From Aliivibrio finisterrensis_A (GTDB lineage Bacteria > Pseudomonadota > Gammaproteobacteria > Enterobacterales > Vibrionaceae): a stretch of 64,000 bases of DNA. The notes under the pieces were generated by a model. It had not been told where the DNA came from and made no database searches. It saw only the letters and a list, made by a program, of their open reading frames with translations. A program made the position numbers and the translations under genes. The stretch lies in assembly GCF_004167675.1 (NCBI RefSeq), contig NZ_SEZQ01000013.1. One strand, 5' to 3'. Below are positions 53,490 through 63,078 of the stretch, in pieces (position 1 is the stretch's first letter; each line of letters begins with the position of its first letter).

Positions 53490-55091
53490 TTACGCTTTTG
53501 CTTTACCTGTTTTTGGCACTGCACCAAACTTTTCAGTACTGAAGCCTTTAATTAAACTAACGCACATCATTAGTAGAATAAACGTAAACGGTAGAGCGGT
53601 AGAAACCGTACCAGCTTGCAGTGCTTGCATTGCCTCTGTACCACCAACCCATAGTAATACTGCAGCAATAGAACCTTGAACGGTTGCCCAGAATATACGC
53701 TGAGGAACAGGAGCGTCGACTTTACCACCAGCAGTGATGCTATCGATAACCAATGAACCTGAATCTGATGACGTTACGAAGAACACCATGATAAGTATGA
53801 TAGAAATAACAGACAGTGCAGTGCTCATTGGCAGTGCATCATACATGTTAAACAGTGCCATCGTAATGTCTTCTAAGCCATTAGCACCAAGCTCACCAAC
53901 TTTGTTCTTAACTTGTTCAATCGCAATACCACCAAACGCAGACATCCATAATGCCGTTGCTAATGTTGGAATAATCATTACAGAGATTAAGAACTGACGA
54001 ACAGTACGACCTTTAGAAACACGAGCAATGAACATACCTACGAATGGTGACCAGGAAATCCACCAAGCCCAGTAGAATACTGTCCAACCGTGCATCCAAG
54101 TTTCATCTTCACGACCGTGTGGGTTACTTAGAGGAATAATATTCTCAATATATCCTGTTACCGTTAATGGTAATGTGCTCATTACATCAGAGAAACCGAT
54201 GAAAATAATGAAGAACAATAAAGCTACAGCAACTAGCATGTTTACGTTACTTAGTAGTTTTACACCGCCATCGATACCGCGAATAACAGAGATCATTGCA
54301 AGCATAGTAACGAAAATGATCACGCCAATTTGCATATTAACGCCACCATCTGTACCAAATACATGATTGATGCCGCCTGCTGCTTGTTGAGCGCCAAGAC
54401 CAAGAGAGGTAGCAAGACCAAATAGCGTTGCAAGTACCGTCATGATATCAATAATATGACCAAACCAACCCCAGGTTCTATCACCTAAAATAGGATAGAA
54501 AACAGAACGCATAGATAGCGGCAAGCCCTTGTTATAGGTAAAGAAAGCTAATGATAAAGCCACTAAACCGTATATTGCCCAAGGGTGAATACCCCAGTGA
54601 TACATGGTTCCGCCCAGTGCCAGCTTTTTAGCTTCTTCGGTAAATGGTTCAACATCTAGAGGTGTACCATACCAGTCCGTGAAGTAAGCAAGAGGCTCAG
54701 CGACACCATAGAACATTAAACCAATACCCATACCAGCAGCAAATAGCATTGCCATCCATGAGATTGTAGAGTGTTCAGGTTTTGCATTATCGCCACCAAT
54801 TCGAATTTTACCGAAAGGCGATACGATTAACCCTAAGCAGAAAACAAGGAAAATGTTGCTAGACCACATAAATAAACCATCAAAATTATCGATGATCTGT
54901 AACTTTATGCCATCAAGAAGGGATTTGGCTTCTGTTGGATCCATAATTAGAAGCACAGTAAGAAATAAAATTATAGCACCAGCACTAATACCAAAAACTT
55001 GGTTATGTATATCAAAACCCCATTTTTGAATATTGTCCTGCCCAACTTCATAATCAGTACTGTCAATACTGTACTTATCGGTAGTATTCAT
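53490..55091 (-). CDS. BCCT-family betaine/choline/carnitine transporter
   Basis: 533 residues, 12 hydrophobic segments. BCCT signatures: MAMLFAAGMGIGLMFYGVAE, MYHWGIHPWAIYG, and the tryptophan-rich substrate segment FYWAWWISWSPFVGMFIARV near residue 350. Takes up betaine-type compatible solutes with Na+ or H+, useful in seawater osmotic stress. ATG 55091 follows GTGAGGAC. Which of the several Vibrio BCCT paralogues this is cannot be told here. Confidence 0.93.
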   Translation of the reverse strand: MNTTDKYSIDSTDYEVGQDNIQKWGFDIHNQVFGISAGAIILFLTVLLIMDPTEAKSLLDGIKLQIIDNFDGLFMWSSNIFLVFCLGLIVSPFGKIRIGGDNAKPEHSTISWMAMLFAAGMGIGLMFYGVAEPLAYFTDWYGTPLDVEPFTEEAKKLALGGTMYHWGIHPWAIYGLVALSLAFFTYNKGLPLSMRSVFYPILGDRTWGWFGHIIDIMTVLATLFGLATSLGLGAQQAAGGINHVFGTDGGVNMQIGVIIFVTMLAMISVIRGIDGGVKLLSNVNMLVAVALLFFIIFIGFSDVMSTLPLTVTGYIENIIPLSNPHGREDETWMHGWTVFYWAWWISWSPFVGMFIARVSKGRTVRQFLISVMIIPTLATALWMSAFGGIAIEQVKNKVGELGANGLEDITMALFNMYDALPMSTALSVISIILIMVFFVTSSDSGSLVIDSITAGGKVDAPVPQRIFWATVQGSIAAVLLWVGGTEAMQALQAGTVSTALPFTFILLMMCVSLIKGFSTEKFGAVPKTGKAKA

Positions 55092-55231
55092 GTGTCCTCA
55101 CATAATATTCGTAACAGCTCCCATTGGAGTCTGTCAAACGGCTGCAACATTCTTGTAACAGCTTTTTCGTAACGAATAGTATCAGACTTAAGATTTTAAT
55201 AAAATATATTTGTATCGAGGTTGATATAAAT

Positions 55232-55266
55232 AAAAGTGCCTTAAAACATAAACTTAAGGCACTTTT
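55232..55266 (-). terminator. Rho-independent terminator of yiaV
   Basis: AAAAGTGCCTTAA pairs with TTAAGGCACTTTT (13 bp), T-rich on both strands. Confidence 0.85.
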
Positions 55267-55281
55267 GTTCTATACGATTAA

Positions 55282-56412
55282 TTAATGGTCAAGGTATAGA
55301 TAGTTTTGCCAAGATTTCATACGGATTAGTACTTTTCTCATGATGGAAACATGCTCAAAGCTATCAGAGTAAACAGATATTTCTGCATTAGAACCTGCTG
55401 GAAGATGAAATTCAGAAACATCGTCAGTTAATTTTAACTTAACTAAAGCGCGACCATTTGTTCTGATTGCGTTTGTACCTAATAAAGCACCGGAAGCTTG
55501 GATTTGACCTTCACCAATAGCTGGAATAACTTCGACCACTTCACCTTGAAATACGCGACCAGGAATTGCTCTAAATAAAAACTCTGCTTTAAATCCTTTT
55601 TGTAAACGTTGAAGAGAGTTTTGGCGGAATGCACCAACAAAAAATTCATCTTCTGTGTGGACAAAGGTCATTACAGGCCGCAAAGGAAGAGGGACTGCCA
55701 TCATACCCGGACGAAGCGCCATTTGAGTCACATAACCATCTGTTGGTGCTCTTACAACGGTTTCATCTAAATTGAATTGCGCTTGTTCTAATTCTGCACG
55801 CGTACGAGCAACCGTTGTATTCTCTCCGTTTATCTCAGACTCTAAAGCCAGTTTTGCTTGTTGCTCTTGAGCTTGAACAGATTCTACCGTTGCTTCTGCT
55901 GCTTTATAGTTTTGCTTTCTTGTATCAAGTTGTTGAGCAGTAAATGCGCCTTTCTTGTAGCCTTTTTCGTAACGCTTAAATTCACGATACGCTTTGTCTT
56001 TTTCAGCGATGGCTTTAATTGTATTGGCTTGCGCTGATTTATAGATAGATTCCAGCTGTAAAGCCGCTTGCTCTGCTTCGTTTAATGCAGCTTGCTTACG
56101 GATAACTTCTGCTTGAAATGGGATATCATCGATTTTAAATAATATATCACCGGCAGCAACAGGTTGGTTAGGAACCACATTTACCTCAGTTACCTTACCT
56201 TTAACGCTTGGTACGATGGGTGTTGTTACATAAAATTGACTGCCAAATTGCGTGAAAGGGTGGTTGTAGTTCATTAATAAAACCAGCGTACCAACGAGCA
56301 CAACGCCACCTAGACCCGCAGTAGGAACTGTCCACTTATTTAGAGGGATCTTAAATATTTTGAAGATGGCAATACATAACGCGGTATACGTAAGAATAAG
56401 CAATAAATCCAT
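55282..56412 (-). CDS. yiaV: HlyD/EmrA-type membrane fusion protein, YiaV-like
   Basis: 376 residues. One N-terminal membrane anchor plus a short hydrophobic stretch (about 1-50). Biotinyl-lipoyl-like half (PSVKGKVTEVNVVPNQPVAA) near residue 70, a long alpha-helical hairpin at about 110-190 (coiled coil, EQAALQLESIYKSAQANT and QAQEQQAKLALESEIN), the second lipoyl half (TVVRAPTDGYVTQMALRPGM) near 220, then the beta-barrel domain. Probably one part of an envelope efflux or transport complex. It overlaps yiaW by one base (TAATG), the same gene pair as in E. coli. No transporter or outer-membrane partner is adjacent. Confidence 0.88.
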   Translation of the reverse strand: MDLLLILTYTALCIAIFKIFKIPLNKWTVPTAGLGGVVLVGTLVLLMNYNHPFTQFGSQFYVTTPIVPSVKGKVTEVNVVPNQPVAAGDILFKIDDIPFQAEVIRKQAALNEAEQAALQLESIYKSAQANTIKAIAEKDKAYREFKRYEKGYKKGAFTAQQLDTRKQNYKAAEATVESVQAQEQQAKLALESEINGENTTVARTRAELEQAQFNLDETVVRAPTDGYVTQMALRPGMMAVPLPLRPVMTFVHTEDEFFVGAFRQNSLQRLQKGFKAEFLFRAIPGRVFQGEVVEVIPAIGEGQIQASGALLGTNAIRTNGRALVKLKLTDDVSEFHLPAGSNAEISVYSDSFEHVSIMRKVLIRMKSWQNYLYLDH

Positions 56413-56792
56413 TATACTTGCTCCTCTTTAGATGGTTGGCTAGGTGATGATTTTGCTTGATTCACTTCTAGCTGTGATAACTTTTCAGACAATAGCTCAA
56501 CTTGGTCATTAAGATGATTAACACGAGTTTGAAGTTCTAATTGGTTATTTTCGATTTTGTGGAAGCCCCAACCACGGTCTTCACGCCATAAGGTTGCCCA
56601 AATCCATAAGAATGGCCACAACACATGAAGCGTAAATAAGCTGACCCAGCCTGCAATGTGGATTGCATCTGAATGGGGGTGGTCACGTTTATGGGCGATT
56701 TCATACGGAATGTCATGAATGACGATGATCCCATAGAAAATAACCAAGGCAACAAACACCAATAACCCAAGAGCAAAATAATCTAAAAACAT
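56412..56792 (-). CDS. yiaW: DUF3302 inner-membrane protein YiaW
   Basis: 126 residues. Two hydrophobic segments (about 5-28 and 48-70), with the family stretch VIHDIPYEIAHKRDHPHSDA and a C-terminal coiled-coil-like tail (LNDQVELLSEKLSQLEVNQA). Function unknown; always found with a YiaV-type fusion protein, so probably its membrane partner. Confidence 0.88.
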   Translation of the reverse strand: MFLDYFALGLLVFVALVIFYGIIVIHDIPYEIAHKRDHPHSDAIHIAGWVSLFTLHVLWPFLWIWATLWREDRGWGFHKIENNQLELQTRVNHLNDQVELLSEKLSQLEVNQAKSSPSQPSKEEQV

Positions 56793-56905
56793 AAACGTAT
56801 CCTTGTTTATAATTAAGTTGTTAACAAATCATATATTTTTTAGTAACTTGAGTGTGACACTGCTAGATTAAATACGCAAGTAGGGATGTTGTTTTGATAG
56901 AAAAA

Positions 56906-56929
56906 AGCCGACATATATCTATGTCGGCT
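56906..56929 (-). terminator. Rho-independent terminator of the diguanylate cyclase gene
   Basis: AGCCGACATA pairs with TATGTCGGCT (10 bp, 4-base loop), with a T6 run on the minus strand. Confidence 0.9.
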
Positions 56930-56952
56930 ATTTAATAAAGGCTTATGATTTG

Positions 56953-58185
56953 TTACAAGCTAACGCAGTTACGGCCGCCATCTTTTGCGCGATATAGCGC
57001 ATTATCCGATGCTTTTATTACTTCTTGAGGCTTACGATATTCTGTATTATCAGCAACACCAATACTAATCGTAACATTCACCACTTTCGTTTTGTTTGCT
57101 TTGCCACGTTTTGCTTGCCCTTCTTTTTTATCTTTAGGGCGAGTTGAAGTATCGCGAATGATAAGGTCATAATCAGCAATGTCCTCACGTAATTCTTCAA
57201 GGTATTCTAAGCTCTGCTCTGCGGTTTTACCTTTAAATAATACGGTAAATTCTTCCCCGCCATAACGATATACTTTTGCGTTACCACCTGTTTGAGCCAT
57301 GATACTGGCTACTAATTTGAGTACGTCATCTCCAGTGTCATGTCCATAGGTATCATTAAATTTTTTGAAGTGATCAACATCAAGCATTGCTATGGTATAG
57401 CGACGTCCTAAATGCTTCATTTCTGATTCTAATGCACGACGACCAGGAATGCCGGTTAATTGGTCAATAAAAGCTAGTTCATGGCTTGCAGAGATGATAT
57501 ATAAGAGCAGAAGTAAACCAGCAATAGAAAACATGGTGCTTGAAATAAATTCGACACTGAACAGAGCAAAAGTCAGCGAAGAATAGAGTAAACAAGTATA
57601 AGAGGCCAAATCTGTACTATTATTGCGTGTAAGAACGAAGATAGCAGAAAGTCCACACATGACTAAACTGTAAAGAACCACAATAATTGGAAGAGGAGAA
57701 ACTTCAGGGATGTTAAGTAAATAGGTCTCCCACATTTCACTCATGTCGTTATCGGCAAAATGCGCCACAATGATCCAACACCAAAAGAACATAAACAGTA
57801 AAATGCCTAAATAACCAGCGCCATATTTTGAGAAAATCCGGCGTTCAGGAAAAATAAACGTCGCCATCATGCATATAGGAAGTAAAAATGCGGTTAGAGT
57901 AAATTCAATACGAGTGGTTCCTTGCGATAAAGGAACTTGAAGGCGCTCTTGAATTACCCAATAGGCAATAGCCATGCTGATGGCGATCATACCGACTCGA
58001 CCTTGGTTGAAAGGCTGGCTTAAAAGTAGCACAATAAACAACACAATATATGGCAGTATGTATGAAAAACCTTTGTTTTCAGAGGATAGCTGAATAATAC
58101 CATCCATACCGGTAATCACTGATACAACGATGATTATAGGGAGTAGTAATTTAAATAGCGGATGACTCAGAAGGCTAAAAGACAT
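56953..58185 (-). CDS. Membrane-bound GGDEF diguanylate cyclase
   Basis: 410 residues. The N-terminal 240 residues form about eight hydrophobic segments of unknown sensor type; the C-terminal half is GGDEF, with LTGIPGRRALESEMKHLGRR, LDVDHFKKFNDTYGHDTGDD, and active site YRYGGEEF near residue 308. A Lys/Arg-rich insertion (RPKDKKEGQAKRGKANKTK) before VTISIGVAD is unusual. No RxxD I-site is seen. Divergent from a ComFB-like gene. Confidence 0.9.
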   Translation of the reverse strand: MSFSLLSHPLFKLLLPIIIVVSVITGMDGIIQLSSENKGFSYILPYIVLFIVLLLSQPFNQGRVGMIAISMAIAYWVIQERLQVPLSQGTTRIEFTLTAFLLPICMMATFIFPERRIFSKYGAGYLGILLFMFFWCWIIVAHFADNDMSEMWETYLLNIPEVSPLPIIVVLYSLVMCGLSAIFVLTRNNSTDLASYTCLLYSSLTFALFSVEFISSTMFSIAGLLLLLYIISASHELAFIDQLTGIPGRRALESEMKHLGRRYTIAMLDVDHFKKFNDTYGHDTGDDVLKLVASIMAQTGGNAKVYRYGGEEFTVLFKGKTAEQSLEYLEELREDIADYDLIIRDTSTRPKDKKEGQAKRGKANKTKVVNVTISIGVADNTEYRKPQEVIKASDNALYRAKDGGRNCVSL

Positions 58186-58329
58186 TGTTTTTTAACTAAT
58201 CCTAACTAATCTAAAAAAAGAGAGAGATGTCACTAAATTGATAGGACAAGTATGATTCTACCAATAAGATAACTCTATTCATATACTTACATCGCGACTT
58301 AGTGCATTTAATAACAATAAGGCATCTAT

Positions 58330-58689
58330 ATGGAATCAAATATTCATAATTATATGGAAATTCTTGTTGGAAAACGCTTTATCGAGCTAGATTTCCATCA
58401 GTTATATACTCTTGATCAAATAACAGACATGAAATGTATTGCTTTGAATCAGCTTCCAACACTTTATATTCGTTACAGCTTAGATATGTTAGCGGCAACA
58501 CCTCACAAAAAATTAGTACGATATAATGAAATGGTTGCTGCTGCTGTTGAAAATGCAGAAAAGATGGTGGTAAATGATCGTAGAGAGCGTAATACAGACT
58601 TTGAAAATATTGTGCTTTATGTCCCTAAAGATCGATTTGAATTGGAAGATGAAGAAGAACCGTTTTCTGGTGAGCTAAAATTAGATTAA
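58330..58689 (+). CDS. ComFB-like small protein
   Basis: 119 residues with the late-competence-protein ComFB pattern: IHNYMEILVGKRFIELDFHQ, then MKCIALNQLPTLYIRYSLDM. The Cys pair found in many ComFB proteins is missing. Members of the family elsewhere have been reported to bind cyclic dinucleotides (c-di-GMP). The divergent neighbour makes c-di-GMP, so this may be its effector; that is inference. The C-terminal half is charged and acidic at the end (ELEDEEEPFSGELKLD). Terminator at 58691-58722. Confidence 0.72.
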   Translation: MESNIHNYMEILVGKRFIELDFHQLYTLDQITDMKCIALNQLPTLYIRYSLDMLAATPHKKLVRYNEMVAAAVENAEKMVVNDRRERNTDFENIVLYVPKDRFELEDEEEPFSGELKLD

Positions 58690-58690
58690 A

Positions 58691-58726
58691 AAATCCCATA
58701 CAGTAGAACTGGTATGGGATTTATTT
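58691..58726 (+). terminator. Terminator of the ComFB-like gene
   Basis: AAATCCCATAC pairs with GTATGGGATTT (11 bp), T-rich after. On the minus strand it could also serve rnb. Confidence 0.85.
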
Positions 58727-58741
58727 ATCTTTGAACTGAAA

Positions 58742-60748
58742 TTAAGCGTCAGTTGACTCGACAGTGTCTTCCATTTCTAAAGCTGGGAAGGCCTGTAATG
58801 GTTTTGCTACCATGTTACGAGTATCTTCTTTTACTTCCGCTAAAGTCACCTGAAGTTGATCACCTAGTTTGAAGGTTTCATGTTTATCGATTGAAATAGT
58901 GCCTTGGTCGGCATTACATTCGATACGCTCTTTGTTATCGACAATCAATGAACCTGGAATGAAAGCAGCAGCGCCATTTTCAATTAATCGTACGCGCATA
59001 CCTGCACGGTTAATATCAAAGATCTCTGCGGTAAATTCAGTGCCTTTTTCTACTTCTGAAGCTAACGTTCTACAGTATAGCCAATCACTTACGTTTCTTT
59101 CTGCCATACGGTGATAACGACGGCTTAATGCCAGCTCTTCACCTACAATATCATCTGGGCGTTGTACTGGCTCTTTACCAAGGATATGTGCTTTTAACAT
59201 ACGATGGTTGATCATGTCGCTGTATTTACGGATAGGAGAAGTCCATGTCGCGTAAATGTCTAAACCCATTGCGTAATGTGGCAGCGGCTCGTTACCGGTT
59301 TCACTGTACGTTTGATATTTGCGAATACGAGCATCAAGGTATGACGTTGGTTGATTGCCTAATAAGCGACGTAGTTCACTGAAGCCTTCAAGTGTTGCAA
59401 TGTGCTCTTCTGTGAATGCTACATCATCTAATTGATTTACAATTTCGATCACGTCTTTCAATTTATCTGATTTAATACCAGCGTGAGAGTTAAATACCCC
59501 CATGTTAAACGTATTACGCAATGTCTTACCTGCGCAGATATTTGCTGTTACCATCGCCTCTTCAACAAGCTTATTTGCTGTACGGCGCATATCTGCATGA
59601 ATAGCAACGACGTCATTTTCTTCGTCTAATTCGAAACGGTAATCAGGGCGATCTGGGAAGATCACTGCATGAGTTTGACGCCACGTTGTACGCGCTTGTG
59701 CAAATTCGTGAAGTTCAGTAACTACTTGCGAGATCACTTCAGTTGGTTGCCATTTATCACATGATCCCGTTTCTAAGAAATCAGATACATTGTCATAAGC
59801 TAAGCGGGCGTGAGACTTAATCGTTGCAGCAAAGAAGTTAATTGACTCTTCATTAATTGTTCCATCGGCATCTACGTGTACTGTACAACAAATCGCTGGA
59901 CGATCTTTGTTTTCAATAAGTGAACATAATTGATCGCTTAAATCACGAGGTAGCATTGGAATGTTGCGACCAGGCAAGTAGATAGTATAACCACGTTTAC
60001 GCGCTACTTTATCCATGCTGTCATCTGGTGTGATGTAAGCGGTTGGATCGGCGATAGCAATGGTTAGTTCAAAAGAACCGTCAGCTTGCTTTTTAATGTA
60101 TAGCGCATCGTCCATGTCTTTGGTTGATTCACCATCGATAGTGACGAATGGTGTTTCTGTCATGTCTAAACGAACTAAATCGGCATCATCTTTGATTTCC
60201 CAATTTTCAATGCCTTCAGGCTCTGAATTTGGTAAGTCATTTTGAGCAAGGGTTACCCACCACGGTGCAATCTTGTCATCGCTATCAGTGATTTTATGCG
60301 TAACTTCACATAAGAAGCTTTGATCACCTTTTAACGGGTGCTGTGTTAGCTCGGCAACAACCCAATCACCTTCTTTTAAGGTTTCTGGATTTACGCCTTT
60401 ACGCGCTTTAGCTTTTATTGCATTTTTTAGGCTAGGATGATCAGGCATCACCTGTAGACGTTTTTTAAACATCTGGATTCGGCCGATAAATCGAGTTATT
60501 GATTGCTCAATAAGTTGATCTGGTTCTGCTTGTTCTTTATCGTTTTCAGTACGGATCAAAGCCACTACTTTGTCGCCATGCATTACTTTTTTCATTTGTG
60601 CTGGCGGAATAAAGATACTTTTTTTCTTATCGTCGGATTCTAAGAAACCAAAACCACGGTCGGTTGCTTTTACTGTCCCTTCTTTTTTAGGGATGTTTTC
60701 TTGTATCTGCTGCTTTAATTGAGCAAGTAGTGGGTTATCTTGAAACAT
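58742..60748 (-). CDS. rnb: Exoribonuclease II (RNase II)
   Basis: 668 residues, against 644 in E. coli RNase II, which starts in the same way (MFQDNPLLAQLKQQ). Cold-shock-type domains about 1-170, RNB catalytic domain about 190-520 with VTIDGESTKDMDDALYI (the Asp cluster that binds Mg2+) and IPMLPRDLSDQLCSL, and a C-terminal S1 domain. Degrades mRNA 3'-5'. Divergent from the DEAD-box helicase gene at 61083, another RNA-decay component. Confidence 0.95.
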   Translation of the reverse strand: MFQDNPLLAQLKQQIQENIPKKEGTVKATDRGFGFLESDDKKKSIFIPPAQMKKVMHGDKVVALIRTENDKEQAEPDQLIEQSITRFIGRIQMFKKRLQVMPDHPSLKNAIKAKARKGVNPETLKEGDWVVAELTQHPLKGDQSFLCEVTHKITDSDDKIAPWWVTLAQNDLPNSEPEGIENWEIKDDADLVRLDMTETPFVTIDGESTKDMDDALYIKKQADGSFELTIAIADPTAYITPDDSMDKVARKRGYTIYLPGRNIPMLPRDLSDQLCSLIENKDRPAICCTVHVDADGTINEESINFFAATIKSHARLAYDNVSDFLETGSCDKWQPTEVISQVVTELHEFAQARTTWRQTHAVIFPDRPDYRFELDEENDVVAIHADMRRTANKLVEEAMVTANICAGKTLRNTFNMGVFNSHAGIKSDKLKDVIEIVNQLDDVAFTEEHIATLEGFSELRRLLGNQPTSYLDARIRKYQTYSETGNEPLPHYAMGLDIYATWTSPIRKYSDMINHRMLKAHILGKEPVQRPDDIVGEELALSRRYHRMAERNVSDWLYCRTLASEVEKGTEFTAEIFDINRAGMRVRLIENGAAAFIPGSLIVDNKERIECNADQGTISIDKHETFKLGDQLQVTLAEVKEDTRNMVAKPLQAFPALEMEDTVESTDA

Positions 60749-61082
60749 AAGCCTTCATACGTATAATTAAGAGAAATAACGACCTAATTTTACTATTGCC
60801 CTGTATTGATTACTACAAAAGTCCGCTTAAATATGTAAAAAAGGGTATTTAGCGTACAAAAAACTATCAAAACTAAGAAAATAGAGCTAAATTTGTGAAC
60901 TTGCTCAATTTTTTCTGGTAATTCTTGCCGTATTAGGGCATCATCCGCGCCCTGAGTTAATCACTTATCTATTCTTTTGTTGTATTAGGTGATTAACTGT
61001 CCTGTCCCGAGTGCTTGTGTGTGTGTATGGAACTTGCTGAGCAAATGGGACCGTTTTTATATGTTTAATTATTGGGATCCCA
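60749..61082. other. Divergent rnb / deaD promoter and long deaD leader
   Basis: 334 bases, no gene. Contains both promoters and probably a long 5' untranslated leader of deaD, as for other cold-shock helicases. A GT-repeat (GTGTGTGTGT, 61017-61026) lies in it. I cannot place the -35 and -10 elements with certainty. Confidence 0.5.
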
Positions 61083-61084
61083 AT
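61071..61084 (+). promoter_or_regulatory. Palindrome covering the deaD ribosome site and start codon
   Basis: ATTGGGATCCCAAT is a perfect 14-bp palindrome (Dam site GATC in its centre) that includes the GGGA ribosome site and the first two bases of the ATG at 61083. It may hide the start in a small hairpin (ATTGG/CCAAT). Confidence 0.4.
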
Positions 61085-63026
61085 GTCAGAAACTATTACT
61101 GAATTCCGCCAACTGGCTTTAGACGAAACTATCTTATCTGCACTTGACGAAATGGGCTTTGTTGCTCCAACGCCAATCCAAGCAGAATCAATTCCTCTTT
61201 TGTTAGCTGGTCGTGACGCACTTGGTAAAGCACAAACAGGTACTGGTAAAACAGCTGCTTTCTCTTTGCCACTACTAAACAAAATCAACCTTAAGCAACA
61301 TAACCCACAAGCAATCATCATGGCACCAACGCGTGAGCTTGCTATTCAGGTTGCTGCTGAAGTTAAAAACCTTGGTCGTAATATCAAGGGTCTTAAAGTA
61401 TTAGAGATCTACGGTGGTGCTTCTATCGTTGATCAAATGCGTGCTCTAAGCCGCGGTGCTCATATCATCGTTGGTACTCCGGGCCGTGTTAAAGATTTAC
61501 TAAACCGTGACCGTCTAAACCTAGGCGAAGTTCATACGTTCATCCTAGATGAAGCGGATGAAATGCTTAAAATGGGTTTTGTTGATGATGTAACTTGGAT
61601 TCTTGAAAAAGCACCAGATACAGCTCAACGTATCCTGTTCTCTGCTACTATGCCTCCAATGGTTAAAACAATTGTTGACCGTTACCTACGTGATCCTGCG
61701 CGTGTTGATGTTGCTGGTACTAACCACACTGTTGATAAAGTAACGCAAAACTTCTGGATCGTTAAGGGTGTTGAAAAAGACGAAGCAATGTCTCGTCTTC
61801 TTGAAACGGAAGAAACTGATGCGTCAATCGTATTCGTTCGTACTCGTCAAGATACAGAGCGTCTAGCTGATTGGTTAAGTGCTCGTGGCTTTAAAGCTGC
61901 TGCTCTTCACGGTGATATTCCTCAGTCTCTACGTGAGCGTACTGTTGACCACATCAAAAACGGTGTTATCGATATTCTAGTTGCAACTGACGTTGTTGCA
62001 CGTGGTCTTGATGTTCCACGTATTACACACGTATTTAACTACGATATCCCATTTGATGTTGAATCTTACATCCACCGTATCGGTCGTACTGGTCGTGCTG
62101 GACGTAAAGGTAAAGCGATTCTTTTAGTTCGCACAAACCAAATTCGTATGCTACGTACGATTGAGCGTGTAACTAAATCTACAATGGTAGAGATTGAACT
62201 TCCACATCGTGATCAAGTTGCAGAAGCTCGTCTAGCGGTTCTTGGTGCTGAATTAGCAGCAGAAAAAGAATTCGTTGCACTAGAAGCGTTCTCTGACTTA
62301 ATCACTAAGTTACAAGAAACATTAGAAGTTGACGCAGCGACAATCGCAGCAATGCTTCTTAAGCGTCAGCAAGGTAAGCGTCCTTTATTCTACAAAGGTC
62401 CAGATCCAATGATCGCTGCGATGGAACGTGCTAAGCGTCGTCCAGAGCGTAGTGACCGCCCTGAGCGTGGCGAACGTGGTGGTCGTGGTGACCGTCCTGA
62501 ACGTGGTGAGCGTCGTCAATACAATAACGATGACTTCGATACGTACCAACTAGAAGTAGGTCGTGAGCAAGGTGTTCAAGTTAAAGATATCGTTGGTGCA
62601 CTAGCTAACGAATTAGGCTTTACTAAAGGCGCTATCGGTGCAATCAAACTTGCTCCGGGTCACACTTATGTACAGCTACCTAAGAAAATGTCTGCAGATG
62701 TTGCAAGCAAACTTAAGCAGCTACGTATTCGTCAAAACGAAGTGAAAGCGGTTGTTGTTGAAGGTGTAGACCTAACAATCGATCGTCGTCCTCGTACTGG
62801 CGGTGGTCGTGATGAGAACCGTGGTGGCAACAGCAACGGCAACAGCCGAGGTGGTTACCGTGGTAATCGTGAAGGTGGTAATCGTGAAGGTGGCAACCGT
62901 GAAGGTGGCCGTGGTGGCGAACGTCGTTTTGACCGCAATAAAGGTGGCGATCACCGTGGCAGTCACCGTGGCGAAAGAGCTCCAGGTGCAAGCCGTGCTC
63001 CACGTAAACCTCGCAACGAAGATTAA
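61083..63026 (+). CDS. deaD: DEAD-box RNA helicase DeaD/CsdA
   Basis: 647 residues. Motifs: Q (GFVAPTPIQAESIP), I AQTGTGKTAAF, Ia PTRELAIQ, Ib TPGRVKDLL, II ILDEADEMLK, III SATMP, IV IVFVRTRQDTERLADWL, V ATDVVARGLDVP, VI HRIGRTGRAG. A DbpA-like RNA-binding domain (about 480-565, VGREQGVQVKDIVGALANEL) and an RGG-rich tail (NREGGNREGGNREGGRGG, repeat units from about 575) follow. Cold-shock RNA helicase in ribosome assembly and the degradosome. ATG 61083 follows GGGATCC. Confidence 0.95.
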   Translation: MSETITEFRQLALDETILSALDEMGFVAPTPIQAESIPLLLAGRDALGKAQTGTGKTAAFSLPLLNKINLKQHNPQAIIMAPTRELAIQVAAEVKNLGRNIKGLKVLEIYGGASIVDQMRALSRGAHIIVGTPGRVKDLLNRDRLNLGEVHTFILDEADEMLKMGFVDDVTWILEKAPDTAQRILFSATMPPMVKTIVDRYLRDPARVDVAGTNHTVDKVTQNFWIVKGVEKDEAMSRLLETEETDASIVFVRTRQDTERLADWLSARGFKAAALHGDIPQSLRERTVDHIKNGVIDILVATDVVARGLDVPRITHVFNYDIPFDVESYIHRIGRTGRAGRKGKAILLVRTNQIRMLRTIERVTKSTMVEIELPHRDQVAEARLAVLGAELAAEKEFVALEAFSDLITKLQETLEVDAATIAAMLLKRQQGKRPLFYKGPDPMIAAMERAKRRPERSDRPERGERGGRGDRPERGERRQYNNDDFDTYQLEVGREQGVQVKDIVGALANELGFTKGAIGAIKLAPGHTYVQLPKKMSADVASKLKQLRIRQNEVKAVVVEGVDLTIDRRPRTGGGRDENRGGNSNGNSRGGYRGNREGGNREGGNREGGRGGERRFDRNKGGDHRGSHRGERAPGASRAPRKPRNED

Positions 63027-63049
63027 TCAATAATTTATTGATAATAAAA

Positions 63050-63078
63050 ACCGAGCTCAAGTAGCTCGGTTTTTTTAT
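63050..63078 (+). terminator. Rho-independent terminator of deaD
   Basis: ACCGAGCT pairs with AGCTCGGT across a 5-base loop, followed by T7. Confidence 0.9.

Noticed and set aside
55602..55616. TTGTAAACGTTGAAG as another GalR operator
   Set aside because: It lies inside the yiaV coding sequence, only half matches the palindrome, and yiaV has no link to galactose.
60965..61321. 118-codon frame on the minus strand across the deaD start
   Set aside because: Antisense shadow of the helicase Q-motif/motif I region, no ribosome site, no recognisable family.
62860..62915. Short tandem repeats that could suggest a CRISPR or minisatellite
   Set aside because: They encode the in-frame NREGG repeats of the helicase tail; no spacers. 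No CRISPR array was found anywhere in the window.
62713..63060. Overlapping long frames rich in His or Thr on the minus strand and Val/Ala on the plus strand at the end of deaD
   Set aside because: They are frame shadows of the Gly/Arg repeat coding region of DeaD; low complexity and no ribosome sites.
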